64,000 bases of DNA from assembly GCF_001620365.2 (NCBI RefSeq), contig NZ_LQMT02000012.1:48795-112794 (forward strand), given 5' to 3'. Positions 1 to 9,603 of the stretch are shown here, piece by piece. The first letter of the stretch is position 1; every line of letters starts with the position of its first letter. Under the pieces are notes generated by a model, which was given only the letters and a program-made list of their open reading frames with translations, made no database searches and was not told the DNA's origin. The DNA is from Amycolatopsis keratiniphila subsp. keratiniphila. Its GTDB lineage: Bacteria > Actinomycetota > Actinomycetes > Mycobacteriales > Pseudonocardiaceae. Both the position numbers and the translations under genes were made by a program.

Positions 1-3000
1 GCCGTCGGCAGGACCAGGCAGACATCGACGCCGGAGAGGTCGCCCCCCTCCGCGAGGTCGTCGAGCAGCCGGCAATCGCGTCCCGCCGCGCGGGCCTGCG
101 CGACCAGCCGCCCGGCCAGTTCGTCGTGCGGGCCGACGATCACGAGGGCTCGGTCCGGGGCCACCACCTGCTCGTACGGTCGCCAGACGATCTCGTGCAC
201 CAGTGCGCGGGGATCGGCGGAGACGGCGTCCTCGGCACCGATGGTCGCGTACCGCAGGCCGCTCAACCGGGCGATCACCAGACCCTCGGGTGTCGTGACC
301 GTGACGTCCACCGCGTCCGGAGCGTCCGAGCGCACGGCGATGTCGATCACCGCCGATCCGGGCGGATCGCCCTGGACCGTGACCTCGTCCACCCCGACGG
401 CCATCCGCAGCACGGGATCCCCGGGATAGGCGACCGGTGCGAGCGTCATGACCGCGTCCAGCAACGGTGCCCAGGTGGCGGACTGTCCTAACGCGACAGT
501 TCCGCGTAGCGCGCCGCTGCCGCGCAGGAGTTCCCGCACCGTCCAGTCGAAACCCGTGGACGGCACTCCCACGGCGCTGAGCCGGTCGTGGACGAGGGTG
601 GGGGACACCGGTTCGAGGGGAACGTCCGGTGTGGGCGGGCCGGAAAGCTCGCCCGGGCCGCCGACGGTCGCGTAGGTGTGGACGTCCCATCCCTGTCCGG
701 ACCCGGAGCCCGCGGCGCGGGAGGCGATCCGGAGGGTGTCGCCGTCCAGGACGACCTGGATCTTCCTGAGCTCGGCGGTCATCAGCGGGCTGCGCATGAC
801 GATCTTCCGCAGCGTCGGCGGTGGGGACCCCGGTGCGGCGGCCGCGAAGAACGTCGTGAGGAACACCGCGGCGGGAACGATCTCGACGCCGTTGATGCTG
901 TGGCTCCCCGGATAGGGCCGGTTCCCGTCGTCGAGATCGCTCTGCCAGATCCGGACGGCGCTGCCCGCGACCGGTGTCTCCGCGCCGAGCAGGGTCTGGT
1001 CGTCCGGGTCGTGCGTGGGGGCGGAACCCTCGCCACCGAGCCGAGGCCGCCACCAGAGCGACCGGTGCCGCCACGGGTTCGCGGGGGCCGCCACCAGCTC
1101 GCCCTCCGGATACAGTCGGGACCAGTCGACATCGAGGCCGTGGCAGTACAGCGAGCCGAGCGCGGTCAGGAGGCTGCGTTCCTCGGACTGGCCGCGGCGC
1201 AGGGTCCCGCCGACGAAGGCCTCTTCGATCCCGTGGTGGGAAAGGGTTTCGCTGATCGAGTGCGTCACCACCGGATGCGGCGAGATCTCCAGGAACGCCC
1301 GATGGCCGTCCTCGGCCGCCGCGGCGACGGCACCGGCGAGCCGCACCGGCTCGCGCAGGTTGACGGACCAGTAGGTCCCGTCGAAGGTGGGGAGCGCGCG
1401 CGGATCGGCCAAAGCGGTGCTGTAAAGCGGAATCTCCGCCGGCGCCGGACGCAGGTCGGCGACGGCACCGGCCAGTTCCGTCGCGAGCGGGTCCATTCTG
1501 GGGCTGTGGAACGCCACGTCCGAGGCGACCCGCCGGACGACCAGCCCCGCCTCCTGGAACTCCTGGATCGCGGCCTCGACCGCGCCGGGTTCACCGGAGA
1601 CCACAGTGGACACCGGCGAGGACTGGATACCCGCGACGATCCCGGGACGACCGGCGAGCCGTCGCTCCACCTCGGCGAACGGGAGGCCGACCATGGCCAT
1701 CGCGCCCTTGCCCGCCTCCTGGCGCAGCAAGCTCGAACGACGGCAGCTCAGCTTGGCGCCTGCCTCGAGGTCCAGTGCGCCCGCGCAGACGGCGGCGGCG
1801 ATCTCGCCGACCGAATGCCCGATCACCGCGGCCGGGACGAGCCCGCGATCACGCCACACCGCGGCCAAGCCGACCTGCATGGCGAAGATCATCGACTGGA
1901 TGCGGCAAACGTCGTCGAGGGTGCCGTCCTCCAGAACCTGCCGCGGGGTGAACCCGAGCTCGTCGGCGAACACCGGCGCCAGCTCGTCGAGCACGGCGGC
2001 GAAGGCCGGAGAGGTCGCCAGCAGTTCGCGGCCCATACCGGCCCACTGCGAACCGTGCCCGGAGAACACCCACACCAGGCCGGTCCCGCGGTCGGCGAGT
2101 GGGCTACCGGTGACGACGGCGTCCACCGGTTCGTCCTGGACCAGATCGCGCAGCCGCCCGATCAGCTCACTACGGTTCGAAGCGGTGACGGTCGCGCGGT
2201 GCCCGAGGTGAGACCGCCGCAGTGTCAGCGTGTGCGCGAGCGAGTCGAGCGAGACCTCGTCGCCCTGTTTCGACAGCCAGTCCGCGAGGTCGCCCGCCCG
2301 GCGGCCGAGCGCCTCCTCCGACGCGGCGGACAGCGCGAACAACCGTTCGCGCGGGCCGTTGTCCTGGTGGTCCGCCGGTTTGCCCGGCGCTTCCTCCAGC
2401 ACGACGTGCGCGACCGTGCCGCCGTAACCGAACCCGGACACACCCGCTCGCCGCGGCCGGTCCGCCGACGGCCACGGCACGCGTTCGGTCACGAGCCGCA
2501 GACCGTTGTCGTGCCACGGGACGGCCGGATTCGGACCGGACGCCATCGGCGTGGCGGGGATCTCCGCCTTGCCGAGCGCGAGCACGGCCTTGATCACGCC
2601 CGCGACGCCGGCGGCGCCTTCCAGATGGCCGATGTTGGCCTTCACCGAACCGATGAAGCAGCCGTCGTCCGCGCGGTCCACGCCGTACACCGCGCTGATC
2701 GCCTCGGCCTCCAGCGGATCGCCCAGCAGGGTGCCCGTTCCGTGCGCCTCGACGAATCCGACCGTCCGCGGGTCGACACCGGCGTCCCGGCAGGCCCGCA
2801 CCATGACGTGCTCCTGAGCGACCGGATTGGGCGCCATGATCCCGCTGGTGTAGCCGTCCTGGCTCACCGCGCTGCCGCGGACGAGTGCCAGCACCCGATC
2901 TCCGTCGCGCCGGGCGTCGGAGAGACGTTTGAGGACCAGGACACCGCAGCCTTCTCCGCGTCCGTACCCGTCGGCGGTCGCGTCGAACGCCTTCGACCGG

Positions 3001-3686
3001 CCGTCGGCCGCCAGCGCGCCCGCGAGGTCGAGCGTCACCGTTTCGCCCGGCGAGACCAGGAGGTTCACCCCCGCCACGAGCGCAAGGTCGCTTTCGGCCG
3101 AACGCAGACTCCGGCAGGCCAGGTGCAACGCGACCAAGGACGCCGAGCAAGCCGTGTCGACGACGAGGCTCGGCCCCCGGAGGTCCAGCACGTGCGACAG
3201 CCGGTTCGCCACCGCGCACCGGGCCGCTCCGATGCCGCTCCACGCGTCCATGTGCACGATGTCTTCGAGCAGATGCCGCCGATAGTCGTCGGTGCACGAA
3301 CCGACGAACACGCCGGTCTCACCGCCGGCGAGGGAATACGGCGGGATCCCCGCGTGCTCCAGTGCCTGCCAGGCCACTTCGAGCAGGATCCGCTGCTGCG
3401 GATCCATCAGCTCCGCCTCGCGCGGGGTGATCCCGAAGAAATCGGCGTCGAACCCGTCGATCCGGGACAGGAAGTTCCCCCGTCCGACGGTGCCGCGCAG
3501 TACCGAGGCGTGCCGATGACCCAATTCCGCGTAGGGCCGCCACCGATCGGCGGGGACGTCGGAACTGGTCTCGGCCCCCGCCAGCAGCAAATCCCAAAAA
3601 GCGTCCGGGCTTTCCGCTTCCCCCGGGAATCGGCAGCCGATCCCGATCACGGCGACCGGTTCGGTTCCTCGTGCGTCGACGCTCAC
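1..3686 (-). CDS. Iterative type I polyketide synthase, 6-MSAS/orsellinate-type (KS-AT-DH-..., 3' end outside window)
   Basis: The first 1228 residues of a large PKS are visible; the gene runs off the left edge. A KS domain comes first, with Cys180 in DTACSAS, His315 in HGTGTLLGD and His354 in [10 protein letters not shown]. An AT follows with Ser625 in [10 protein letters not shown] and VAFHS around His727, which points to malonyl-CoA. A DH-like (thioester-hydrolase-like) domain has His929 in [10 protein letters not shown] and Asp1077 in [10 protein letters not shown]. The remaining stretch (EIVWRP onward) resembles the region before a KR. The AT and DH motifs match bacterial single-module iterative synthases that make 6-methylsalicylate, orsellinate or naphthoate, not modular macrolide synthases. 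The GTG start at 3686 has AAGGGA seven bases upstream. There is no N-terminal docking domain. The KR and ACP are expected outside the window, so the product cannot be fixed. Confidence 0.9.
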   Translation of the reverse strand, partial: MSVDARGTEPVAVIGIGCRFPGEAESPDAFWDLLLAGAETSSDVPADRWRPYAELGHRHASVLRGTVGRGNFLSRIDGFDADFFGITPREAELMDPQQRILLEVAWQALEHAGIPPYSLAGGETGVFVGSCTDDYRRHLLEDIVHMDAWSGIGAARCAVANRLSHVLDLRGPSLVVDTACSASLVALHLACRSLRSAESDLALVAGVNLLVSPGETVTLDLAGALAADGRSKAFDATADGYGRGEGCGVLVLKRLSDARRDGDRVLALVRGSAVSQDGYTSGIMAPNPVAQEHVMVRACRDAGVDPRTVGFVEAHGTGTLLGDPLEAEAISAVYGVDRADDGCFIGSVKANIGHLEGAAGVAGVIKAVLALGKAEIPATPMASGPNPAVPWHDNGLRLVTERVPWPSADRPRRAGVSGFGYGGTVAHVVLEEAPGKPADHQDNGPRERLFALSAASEEALGRRAGDLADWLSKQGDEVSLDSLAHTLTLRRSHLGHRATVTASNRSELIGRLRDLVQDEPVDAVVTGSPLADRGTGLVWVFSGHGSQWAGMGRELLATSPAFAAVLDELAPVFADELGFTPRQVLEDGTLDDVCRIQSMIFAMQVGLAAVWRDRGLVPAAVIGHSVGEIAAAVCAGALDLEAGAKLSCRRSSLLRQEAGKGAMAMVGLPFAEVERRLAGRPGIVAGIQSSPVSTVVSGEPGAVEAAIQEFQEAGLVVRRVASDVAFHSPRMDPLATELAGAVADLRPAPAEIPLYSTALADPRALPTFDGTYWSVNLREPVRLAGAVAAAAEDGHRAFLEISPHPVVTHSISETLSHHGIEEAFVGGTLRRGQSEERSLLTALGSLYCHGLDVDWSRLYPEGELVAAPANPWRHRSLWWRPRLGGEGSAPTHDPDDQTLLGAETPVAGSAVRIWQSDLDDGNRPYPGSHSINGVEIVPAAVFLTTFFAAAAPGSPPPTLRKIVMRSPLMTAELRKIQVVLDGDTLRIASRAAGSGSGQGWDVHTYATVGGPGELSGPPTPDVPLEPVSPTLVHDRLSAVGVPSTGFDWTVRELLRGSGALRGTVALGQSATWAPLLDAVMTLAPVAYPGDPVLRMAVGVDEVTVQGDPPGSAVIDIAVRSDAPDAVDVTVTTPEGLVIARLSGLRYATIGAEDAVSADPRALVHEIVWRPYEQVVAPDRALVIVGPHDELAGRLVAQARAAGRDCRLLDDLAEGGDLSGVDVCLVLPT

Positions 3687-3746
3687 TAAACGGTCCCTTC
3701 GGGCAGCATTGTATGACGGCGATTTCCGGTAAAGGACTGTGTCGGC

Positions 3747-4883
3747 TCAAACGGACTGCATCTCGAGTCGCCGGGCCAGCCCGATCGCCGCCTCCGCGGG
3801 GCTGGGGCGACCGGCGTTCTCCTCGGCGAGCGTTGCGGCCGCTTCCCGCCAGTGCGGTTCGGTCAGCAGCGCGTGTACCTGATCGGCCACCGTCTCGAGA
3901 TCCCCGGTGACGCCGGCGCCGGTCAGCGCGAGCTGAGTGGCGTTGAACCGCTGATCGACGACGGCGGGCAGGATCACCTGTGGCACTCCGGCGGCGAGCG
4001 CGGTCATCGTCGAGCCCGCCCCGCCCTGATGGACGATGGCCTGACAGCTCGCCAGCACCACGTGCAGGGCGATATGGCTGTCGGCCAGCCGGACATGGTC
4101 GGGCAGGGTCCCGAATCGCGGGCGGGTCTTGGGATCGATGGCGACCACGACCTCGAAACCGGACGCGGCCAGCGCCTTCGCGACCCGCGGTGCGCGGAAG
4201 AGTCCGTCACCGTCCACTTCGGACATCAGGGTCCCCCAGGTGACACAGACCCGTGGCCGCGGCAATCGCGGCCACAGCCACCCCGGATGATCCGCGGGGC
4301 CGTTGTAGGGGACGAAACGGATCGGCTGACGGGGGACGTCGCCCGGTGCGGGAACCTGCATCGCCGCCGGGCAAGGGTCGATGATCAGGTCCGGGATGTC
4401 AGGAAGCCGGTCGATCCCGAACCGGCGTACCAGATCTCCGGTGGCGACCTCCTCGGCGACCGGCATGGTCGCCGAGAAGTCGGGGCCCCACAGGTGTTTG
4501 ACGGCGGGGATGCCCAGAACCCGCGCCGCGATCGGGGCTGCCAGGTTCAGCGGATCGTGCACCAGTATCTGCGGGCGCCAGTCGCGGGCGAACGTGACGA
4601 GGTCGTCGACCATCATGTCCGCGCAGCCCGCGATCGCGCCGTCGACGGTGACGGATTCGTCCGCCGATGCGGCTTTTCTGTTGATTCCGACGGTGAAGAG
4701 ATCGACGAAATCCGGGTCGTCGCCGACCTCGACCGCGGTGAGGCCGGAACCGGTGATGGCGGGCGCCAGCGACGGATGACCGGCGACGCGGACCTCGTGT
4801 CCGGCCGCGCGGAGACCCCACGCGAACGGGACCATCGGAAAATAATGGGATCGCCATCCCCAGGTACTGATCAAAACGCGCAT
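3747..4883 (-). CDS. Glycosyltransferase, EryCIII/YjiC-like GT1 family
   Basis: A 378-aa GT-B glycosyltransferase of the antibiotic-tailoring kind. It has the N-terminal acceptor region (MRVLISTWGWRSHYFPM, typical of the family), the CVTWGT strand opening the C-terminal domain, and the nucleotide-sugar signature HQGGAGSTMTALAAGVPQV. It would move an activated deoxysugar to a small-molecule aglycone in the cytosol. It lies 60 bp upstream of the PKS gene on the same strand, so it probably tailors that polyketide or the final hybrid product. No sugar biosynthesis genes lie in the window, so the sugar must be made elsewhere. The ATG start is convincing because the family always begins with the short M-R-V-L-I strand. 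Confidence 0.88.
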   Translation of the reverse strand: MRVLISTWGWRSHYFPMVPFAWGLRAAGHEVRVAGHPSLAPAITGSGLTAVEVGDDPDFVDLFTVGINRKAASADESVTVDGAIAGCADMMVDDLVTFARDWRPQILVHDPLNLAAPIAARVLGIPAVKHLWGPDFSATMPVAEEVATGDLVRRFGIDRLPDIPDLIIDPCPAAMQVPAPGDVPRQPIRFVPYNGPADHPGWLWPRLPRPRVCVTWGTLMSEVDGDGLFRAPRVAKALAASGFEVVVAIDPKTRPRFGTLPDHVRLADSHIALHVVLASCQAIVHQGGAGSTMTALAAGVPQVILPAVVDQRFNATQLALTGAGVTGDLETVADQVHALLTEPHWREAAATLAEENAGRPSPAEAAIGLARRLEMQSV

Positions 4884-5051
4884 GAAACGACCATATCAGC
4901 GAATCGTCCGCGAATTGCCGCCTCGATCGTGCAGCATCATGCACCACGTGGATGGTGCCCGTGCAAACTATTCTTTCCCATTGTCGGCGTGCGAGGGTTT
5001 ACCGTTTATTCGCACCACGACGAGTTCGGGACGCGGAAGGGAGCCGTCGAA

Positions 5052-5909
5052 GTGGAAGAGCCGTGGGATACGGAGCGCGCGGGCACGATGGACGTTCCCG
5101 GGGCTCGGTTGAGTTATCAGGTGCGCGGAAGCGGGCCGGTGCTGCTTCTGATTCCCGGCGGACCGGCCGGCGCGTCGATGTACGACGACATCGCGCCGCT
5201 GCTCGCGAAACACCACACCGTGATCACCTATGACCCACGCGGTCTGTCCGAGTCCACAGTGGACGATCCGGACCGGGACATCACGGTCGAGACCCAGGCC
5301 GACGACGCGCGCCGGCTGCTGCGCGCGGTCACCCACCAGCCCGCTTTCGTGTTCGCCACCAGTGGTGGCTGCGCCACCGCGCTCGAATTGACCGCGACGG
5401 ATCCGGAACGGGTGCGGACCCTGATCGCGCACGAACCGTCGATCGCCGAACTGCTGCCCGGTCACGAGGAGCGCCGAGCGCACAACGCCGACATCTACGA
5501 GACCGCCGGAACCGCCGGGGTGAGCGCGGCCTTGGGCAAATTCCTGCCCTCCGCGGGTTTCGACGTGCCGGAGTCCCCGGATCCGGACGAACTCGTCGCG
5601 ATCGTGGCGATGCGGGACCATCTGGAGGAGTTCTTCACCCCGGCGAACCTCAAGGTCTTCTTCGGCCCCATGTGGCGCCCGCTGGCAGGCTACGTCCCGG
5701 ATCTGGACGCGCTGCGCGCCGTACAGGGCCGGGTGGTGGTCGGCGTCGGCACCACGTCGGAAGGCCAATTCGCGTACCGGACCGCGCTCTCGCTCGCCGG
5801 ACGCCTTGGCCTGCGGCCCGTGGTGTTTCCCGGTGATCACGGCGGGATGCTGGGAATGCCCGAGGAGTTCGCCGCGTGTCTGCTGGACGTCCTCGCCTTG
5901 CCCGGCTGA
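5052..5909 (+). CDS. Alpha/beta-fold hydrolase
   Basis: A 285-aa alpha/beta hydrolase transcribed away from the glycosyltransferase. Features visible are the oxyanion segment LLLIPGGPAGASMYDD, the acid-region strand TYDPRGLSEST, a nucleophile elbow ATSGGCA (Ser in the small-x-Ser-x-small pattern), and a C-terminal GDHGGMLG that would carry the catalytic His. GTG at 5052 was chosen because GGAAGGGA lies about nine bases upstream; ATG at 5088 is the alternative. The open frame extends upstream but there overlaps the glycosyltransferase gene. The role is unknown. Position suggests ester or thioester chemistry in the neighbouring pathway, but such hydrolases are also common as stand-alone genes. 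It is convergent with the LuxR-type gene five bases away. Confidence 0.82.
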   Translation: MEEPWDTERAGTMDVPGARLSYQVRGSGPVLLLIPGGPAGASMYDDIAPLLAKHHTVITYDPRGLSESTVDDPDRDITVETQADDARRLLRAVTHQPAFVFATSGGCATALELTATDPERVRTLIAHEPSIAELLPGHEERRAHNADIYETAGTAGVSAALGKFLPSAGFDVPESPDPDELVAIVAMRDHLEEFFTPANLKVFFGPMWRPLAGYVPDLDALRAVQGRVVVGVGTTSEGQFAYRTALSLAGRLGLRPVVFPGDHGGMLGMPEEFAACLLDVLALPG

Positions 5910-5914
5910 AGGGC

Positions 5915-6913
5915 TCAGCGAGGAGTTTCGGCGCACGGGTCCAGCCAGCCGTTCCGCTCGGCCAGCACACCGGCCTCGAGACGGCTGCGCGCGCCCAGCG
6001 TCTTGAGGATGTCGGCGATGTGCTTACGCGTGGTGCGGAGCCCGAGACCGAGATGGCGGGCGATGTTCTCGTCCTTCTTGCCCATCGCGAGCAAACCGAC
6101 GATTTGCCGGTGTACCCCGGCGGGCGGTGGAATCCGCGCACGCAGAGGCACCGAAAACGACCACAGGGAGTCCAACAGCGTTTTGACCACCGTGTGGGCG
6201 GCCGGATGCCGATAGACGAAGAACCGCCGTGTGGGGGAGGACGGGGCGGTGGAGGGCAGCGCCAGCGCGCCGGCCGAAGAGCCCACCGCTACGGCCGTGA
6301 GGGGGATCTGAGGGCAGCTCCGGACCTGGATGGCCCCGTGTTCGGCGAACGGCGGGCGAAGGGTGCTCCCGTGCGGTATCACCAGACGCGTCCGGCGGCC
6401 GGGCGGGATCAGCGCCGGACTGAGCAAGCCGCCCACCCAGCAATCGGCGAAGGCCGGACCCGGACCTCCCGAACACGCCACGACGTCCTGAGGATCTGTC
6501 CGGAGACACTCGGCGAGGAACGCGTGGGCCTCGTGTTCGGTGGCGACCGGTTCGAACAAGGCGGCCTGACCGTTCCCGCGGTGCGCGCCGGCACCGTGCA
6601 GAAGGGTGAAGTTCCGCCCGAGCGCGGAGATCCGGAGCAGCTGGTCGACGAAGACATGCTGGGCCCGGCGGGCGAGCGCGTCCACGGCGATACCCGGATC
6701 CACCGCCTCCCAGCCGTTTCCGGGGGCGGGCCGGACCAGCCCGGTTTCGGCGAGCTGGGTGATGGCCTCGCTCATGTCCTCATCCCGGCCGCCCGTCGTG
6801 TCGGCCCCGAGAATGCCGGGGTTGAGCACGATCCGGTGGTAGAGCCGGATCGCTTCGGGGCTCAACCCCGATGCCCCGGCGAGGGATGCCGTCGGTTCGA
6901 CTTCGGTGGTCAC
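5915..6913 (-). CDS. LuxR-family transcriptional regulator, last gene of the azole-RiPP operon
   Basis: A 332-aa protein with a C-terminal GerE/LuxR helix-turn-helix (about residues 265-325; HRQIVGLLAMGKKDENIARH then RTTRKHIADILKTLGARSRL). The N-terminal two thirds is a sensor-like region without a receiver aspartate, resembling regulators found in thiopeptide and other azole peptide clusters. GTG at 6913 has GGAGG six bases upstream and overlaps the TGA of the preceding gene (GTGA), so translation is probably coupled. It likely controls the operon, with an unknown ligand. The longer open frame to 7222 is ignored because it lies within the SpaB_C gene. Confidence 0.82.
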   Translation of the reverse strand: MTTEVEPTASLAGASGLSPEAIRLYHRIVLNPGILGADTTGGRDEDMSEAITQLAETGLVRPAPGNGWEAVDPGIAVDALARRAQHVFVDQLLRISALGRNFTLLHGAGAHRGNGQAALFEPVATEHEAHAFLAECLRTDPQDVVACSGGPGPAFADCWVGGLLSPALIPPGRRTRLVIPHGSTLRPPFAEHGAIQVRSCPQIPLTAVAVGSSAGALALPSTAPSSPTRRFFVYRHPAAHTVVKTLLDSLWSFSVPLRARIPPPAGVHRQIVGLLAMGKKDENIARHLGLGLRTTRKHIADILKTLGARSRLEAGVLAERNGWLDPCAETPR

Positions 6914-7743
6914 TTTCCGCCTCCGATCATGGCCAGCCCGATCATGGCCTCCTCGGCGGGCAGATAGCCGAGCCGGTTCATGCTCATGTGCAGGTGGTGG
7001 AAGAACAGCCGTGGCCGCCGCGACGGCTCGGTCGTGTGCAGACGGCGCGCCAGCCGGTCGCTCCAACCGCGCAAGAGGTCGAGCTCGGCCTCGGTGGGCG
7101 GGTGGCCCGCGATGGTGGCGACCACGGTGTCGAGCCGTTTCTGCAGGGTCGTCTTGGACAGCCTGAGCAGACGCAGATGCTCGCCCCAGTAGCCGCGGTG
7201 GAACGGCCAGAATTCGCGGCACTCCGCTTCGGTGAGCACAGCGGTCGCGGCCTCGCGCATCAGGTGGGCGGCGAGTCCGGCGCGGGCACCGGGCTGTGGT
7301 TTGCCCGTCGCGTCGAGGTCGAGCATCAGTTCGCTCGAGTCCTGGAAGGCGGCTTCGGCGTCGCGCAGGTGGTCACGGCCGTACTTGTCGACTTCCGGCT
7401 CGTAGGCGCCGAGCCGGACACCGGGCGGTCCCGGGGTGTCGAGCGTGCCCGCTTCGGGAATGAGCCGCCGGTGCGCGGGGGATCGCGAGCCGCCGGTCGC
7501 GGCGACGAGCTCACGCAGCGGGCCGCATCGCCCGTCCAGCGTGTCCAGCGCGTCCGGGGCCGCCCGTACGCGGAGTCTGATGTGGACACCGGTCGCGTCG
7601 ACGTAGCGGATGAAATACCAGCACCTCGCGTCGATCTCTCCGGCGGTCCGCTTCGCCCAGCGGCTCGCTCCCGCCGCGACGGTGTCCATCCCGGAGGCCG
7701 CGCCCGGATACAGCCGGGCGTACCACCATTCGTCTCCGTTCAC
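6910..7743 (-). CDS. Thiopeptide-type bacteriocin biosynthesis protein (stand-alone SpaB_C domain)
   Basis: A 277-aa protein that is essentially one SpaB_C (lantibiotic dehydratase C-terminal) domain. The start EWWYARLYPG and the strand WYFIRYVDATGVHIRLRVR match the family, and the C-terminal part has the HMSMNRLGYLP segment. In split dehydratases this domain removes glutamate from glutamylated Ser/Thr; in thiopeptide pathways related proteins build the central pyridine by cycloaddition. No glutamyl-transfer partner is visible here, so it is either a partner of a protein elsewhere, a pyridine-synthase-like enzyme, or something new. GTG at 7743 overlaps the upstream TGA. The TGA at 6910-6912 overlaps the next GTG. 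Confidence 0.85.
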   Translation of the reverse strand: MNGDEWWYARLYPGAASGMDTVAAGASRWAKRTAGEIDARCWYFIRYVDATGVHIRLRVRAAPDALDTLDGRCGPLRELVAATGGSRSPAHRRLIPEAGTLDTPGPPGVRLGAYEPEVDKYGRDHLRDAEAAFQDSSELMLDLDATGKPQPGARAGLAAHLMREAATAVLTEAECREFWPFHRGYWGEHLRLLRLSKTTLQKRLDTVVATIAGHPPTEAELDLLRGWSDRLARRLHTTEPSRRPRLFFHHLHMSMNRLGYLPAEEAMIGLAMIGGGK

Positions 7744-8258
7744 GCCGCGGCCCACCGCAGTGACAGTCCACAAAGGATCGCCCGCCCGGCGCCGTCGGCC
7801 GGGACCAGCGTACTCAGCTCTCCGAACGAAATCGGGCGGCAGCGCTCGGCACTCAGGCCGGCTCTTCTGGCGGCGCCTGCCATCGCGGCACAATGCCTCC
7901 CCGCCGCGGAAAGCAGCAGCCGGTAGCCATGCCCACCGTGGACGGCGACGGCGGTTTCGACGTCGCCCAGCAGGGAGAGGACCGCCGTCCCGGGCAGGAG
8001 GTCGTGATGTCCGGGGCCGAGGTGGCCGAACGTACCGTCCTCGTGCGCCACGGTCACGCCGTCGGGCATTCCCGGGATCGAATTGGTGGAGATCACCAGC
8101 TCGATGCCCCGGCCGCGCCGGGCGACGACGTCGCGCAGCACCGGCGGCGGTGACACGGGTGCGCCGGGTGGCATGGGCAGACGTGACACCGGCGCGGTCG
8201 CCCGGTTCGCCGTCCCGAACGAGACGAGCACTTCGGCCATCTCCGGTGGGATGATCAT
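7740..8258 (-). CDS. Unassigned 172-aa protein in the azole-RiPP operon, possibly a shortened nitroreductase/SagB-like dehydrogenase
   Basis: Real by context: ATG at 8258 overlaps the preceding stop (ATGA) and its own stop overlaps the next GTG. I cannot name it with certainty. The region after residue 100 (HGYRLLLSAAGRHCAAMAGAARRAGL) resembles the helix in which flavin-dependent SagB-type azoline dehydrogenases carry their conserved aromatic/glycine pattern. The N-terminal Arg-rich FMN-binding segment of that family is not evident, and the protein is shorter than usual dehydrogenases. If it is a dehydrogenase it would oxidise azolines made by the YcaO enzyme to azoles. Alternatives are a scaffold protein or a degenerate enzyme. 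No signal peptide or membrane segment is visible. Confidence 0.55.
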   Translation of the reverse strand: MIIPPEMAEVLVSFGTANRATAPVSRLPMPPGAPVSPPPVLRDVVARRGRGIELVISTNSIPGMPDGVTVAHEDGTFGHLGPGHHDLLPGTAVLSLLGDVETAVAVHGGHGYRLLLSAAGRHCAAMAGAARRAGLSAERCRPISFGELSTLVPADGAGRAILCGLSLRWAAA

Positions 8259-9595
8259 CGGACCTCCTCGATTTCCAGTACGGCGAGCACCGGCTCGCGT
8301 TCCGGGACGGCGGGCAGCCAGGCGACCTGATCGCCGGACCAGCCGTCGAGCACCGCCGCCCGGTCACCGAGTGCTTCCCGGAGCACTTCGATCGCCCAGC
8401 CCGCTTCGACGAGGAGTTCATGCAGCGCCGCGTTCCCGGACCACCGCATCGCGGCTTCGACCGTTCCGGTCAGCACGACCATCGCGGGGGCGGACGAGGT
8501 GACGGTGGACAGTAACGCCAGTTCGGGAGCGTCCCGGACGACGCCGAACACCGCCCGGGGGGCGCCGGCTTCGCCCGGGGCCAGCACATGGCAGCGCAGG
8601 GACGTGACCGGGTTTCCCGCCCACACCCGTTGCACCGGCGCGCCGACGCCCACGGCCGGGACGCGACGGGCGAGCGGCCATTCGACCGCATGGGCCTTCG
8701 GTCCCGGCGACGGCGCGACCCGGCCGAGGGTGGCCTCGTACCGGACGGCCGCGCTCGCGGGCCGGGGAGCGATCCCGCGCAGTACGGAGCAGTCCGGGCA
8801 GCCGGGGCGGGAGACCCTGGCCACGAGCCGGGTCCGGCCGGAGGCGAAATCGATGTGCTCCGACCAGGCGACGTCGTCGTGACGGGCGACGGCCAGTACC
8901 GGGATCCGTGCGGCGACGAACGCCGCGGCGAGCTCCCGGTACCTGTCCGGAAGCGCGGAGGGCTCATCGGTGTCTTCGGTGACGCAGTGCGGGCAAGGGG
9001 TCGCGCCGGGCCGGACGACAGGCCCGATCACCAGGTCGTCGCCCGCCGCCCGGACCGGGAGGACGGCGCTACCGGCAAGCCGCCGGGCGGCCAGTTCGGC
9101 GGTGCTGCCGCCTACCACGAGAGTCCCGCTCGACGGCCGCCGCGGTCCACGGGTGGCCGCCGCCTCGCGCACCTTCGCCGCGAACGCGTCCTCGCCCGCC
9201 ACTTCGACGGTGATCGCCGCGAAGCCGTCTCGTAGCTCGTCCCCGCTGCGTGAATCCGCGCGATGCCCGGCCACGGAAGCGAAGAAGCCGCCCTCGGTGA
9301 AGTCCGGCGCCGACGCGGTCGCGACGGATTCCACCGCGCCGTGCCTGCCGAGCAAGGACAGCATGAGTTCGACGTCGTGTTCCAGCACACCGATCGCTTC
9401 GGAGAGTTCGCGGACGCCACGGCTGCCGTCGAGGGCTCCGAGCAGAGCGGGCAGGCAGGTCGTGGCCGACTTGCCGGACAGCCGCACCGGTGCCACCGAA
9501 CCGCCGAGCACGAGCGTGTCGCCGACCACGACGGAGCGCAGGCCGCGGCGGCGGCGGAGAAGACGTGGCGGCGGGCTGGGGGATGCGGGGTTCAT
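8255..9595 (-). CDS. Azole cyclodehydratase partner protein (RRE domain plus zinc-binding E1-like domain, TOMM C-protein)
   Basis: A 446-aa partner of the YcaO enzyme. Residues about 15-95 form a PqqD-like RiPP recognition element (VVVGDTLVLGGS, then LLGALDGSRGVRELSEAIGV) that should bind the precursor leader. The rest resembles the cyclodehydratase C-domain: a degenerate E1/ThiF-like fold with CPHC and CPDC pairs that would hold zinc. It would present the peptide to YcaO for azoline formation. Start choice: ATG 9595 has GAGGA five bases upstream. ATG 9607 overlaps the YcaO stop but has no clear ribosome site. The stop overlaps the next ATG. Confidence 0.87.
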   Translation of the reverse strand: MNPASPSPPPRLLRRRRGLRSVVVGDTLVLGGSVAPVRLSGKSATTCLPALLGALDGSRGVRELSEAIGVLEHDVELMLSLLGRHGAVESVATASAPDFTEGGFFASVAGHRADSRSGDELRDGFAAITVEVAGEDAFAAKVREAAATRGPRRPSSGTLVVGGSTAELAARRLAGSAVLPVRAAGDDLVIGPVVRPGATPCPHCVTEDTDEPSALPDRYRELAAAFVAARIPVLAVARHDDVAWSEHIDFASGRTRLVARVSRPGCPDCSVLRGIAPRPASAAVRYEATLGRVAPSPGPKAHAVEWPLARRVPAVGVGAPVQRVWAGNPVTSLRCHVLAPGEAGAPRAVFGVVRDAPELALLSTVTSSAPAMVVLTGTVEAAMRWSGNAALHELLVEAGWAIEVLREALGDRAAVLDGWSGDQVAWLPAVPEREPVLAVLEIEEVR

Positions 9596-9603
9596 GGTGT
9601 TCC

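Noticed and set aside
588..3689. 1033-aa open frame on the plus strand
   Set aside because: It is antisense to the PKS gene; its sequence is Arg/Gly/Asp-rich without motifs, while the minus strand shows KS, AT and DH signatures.
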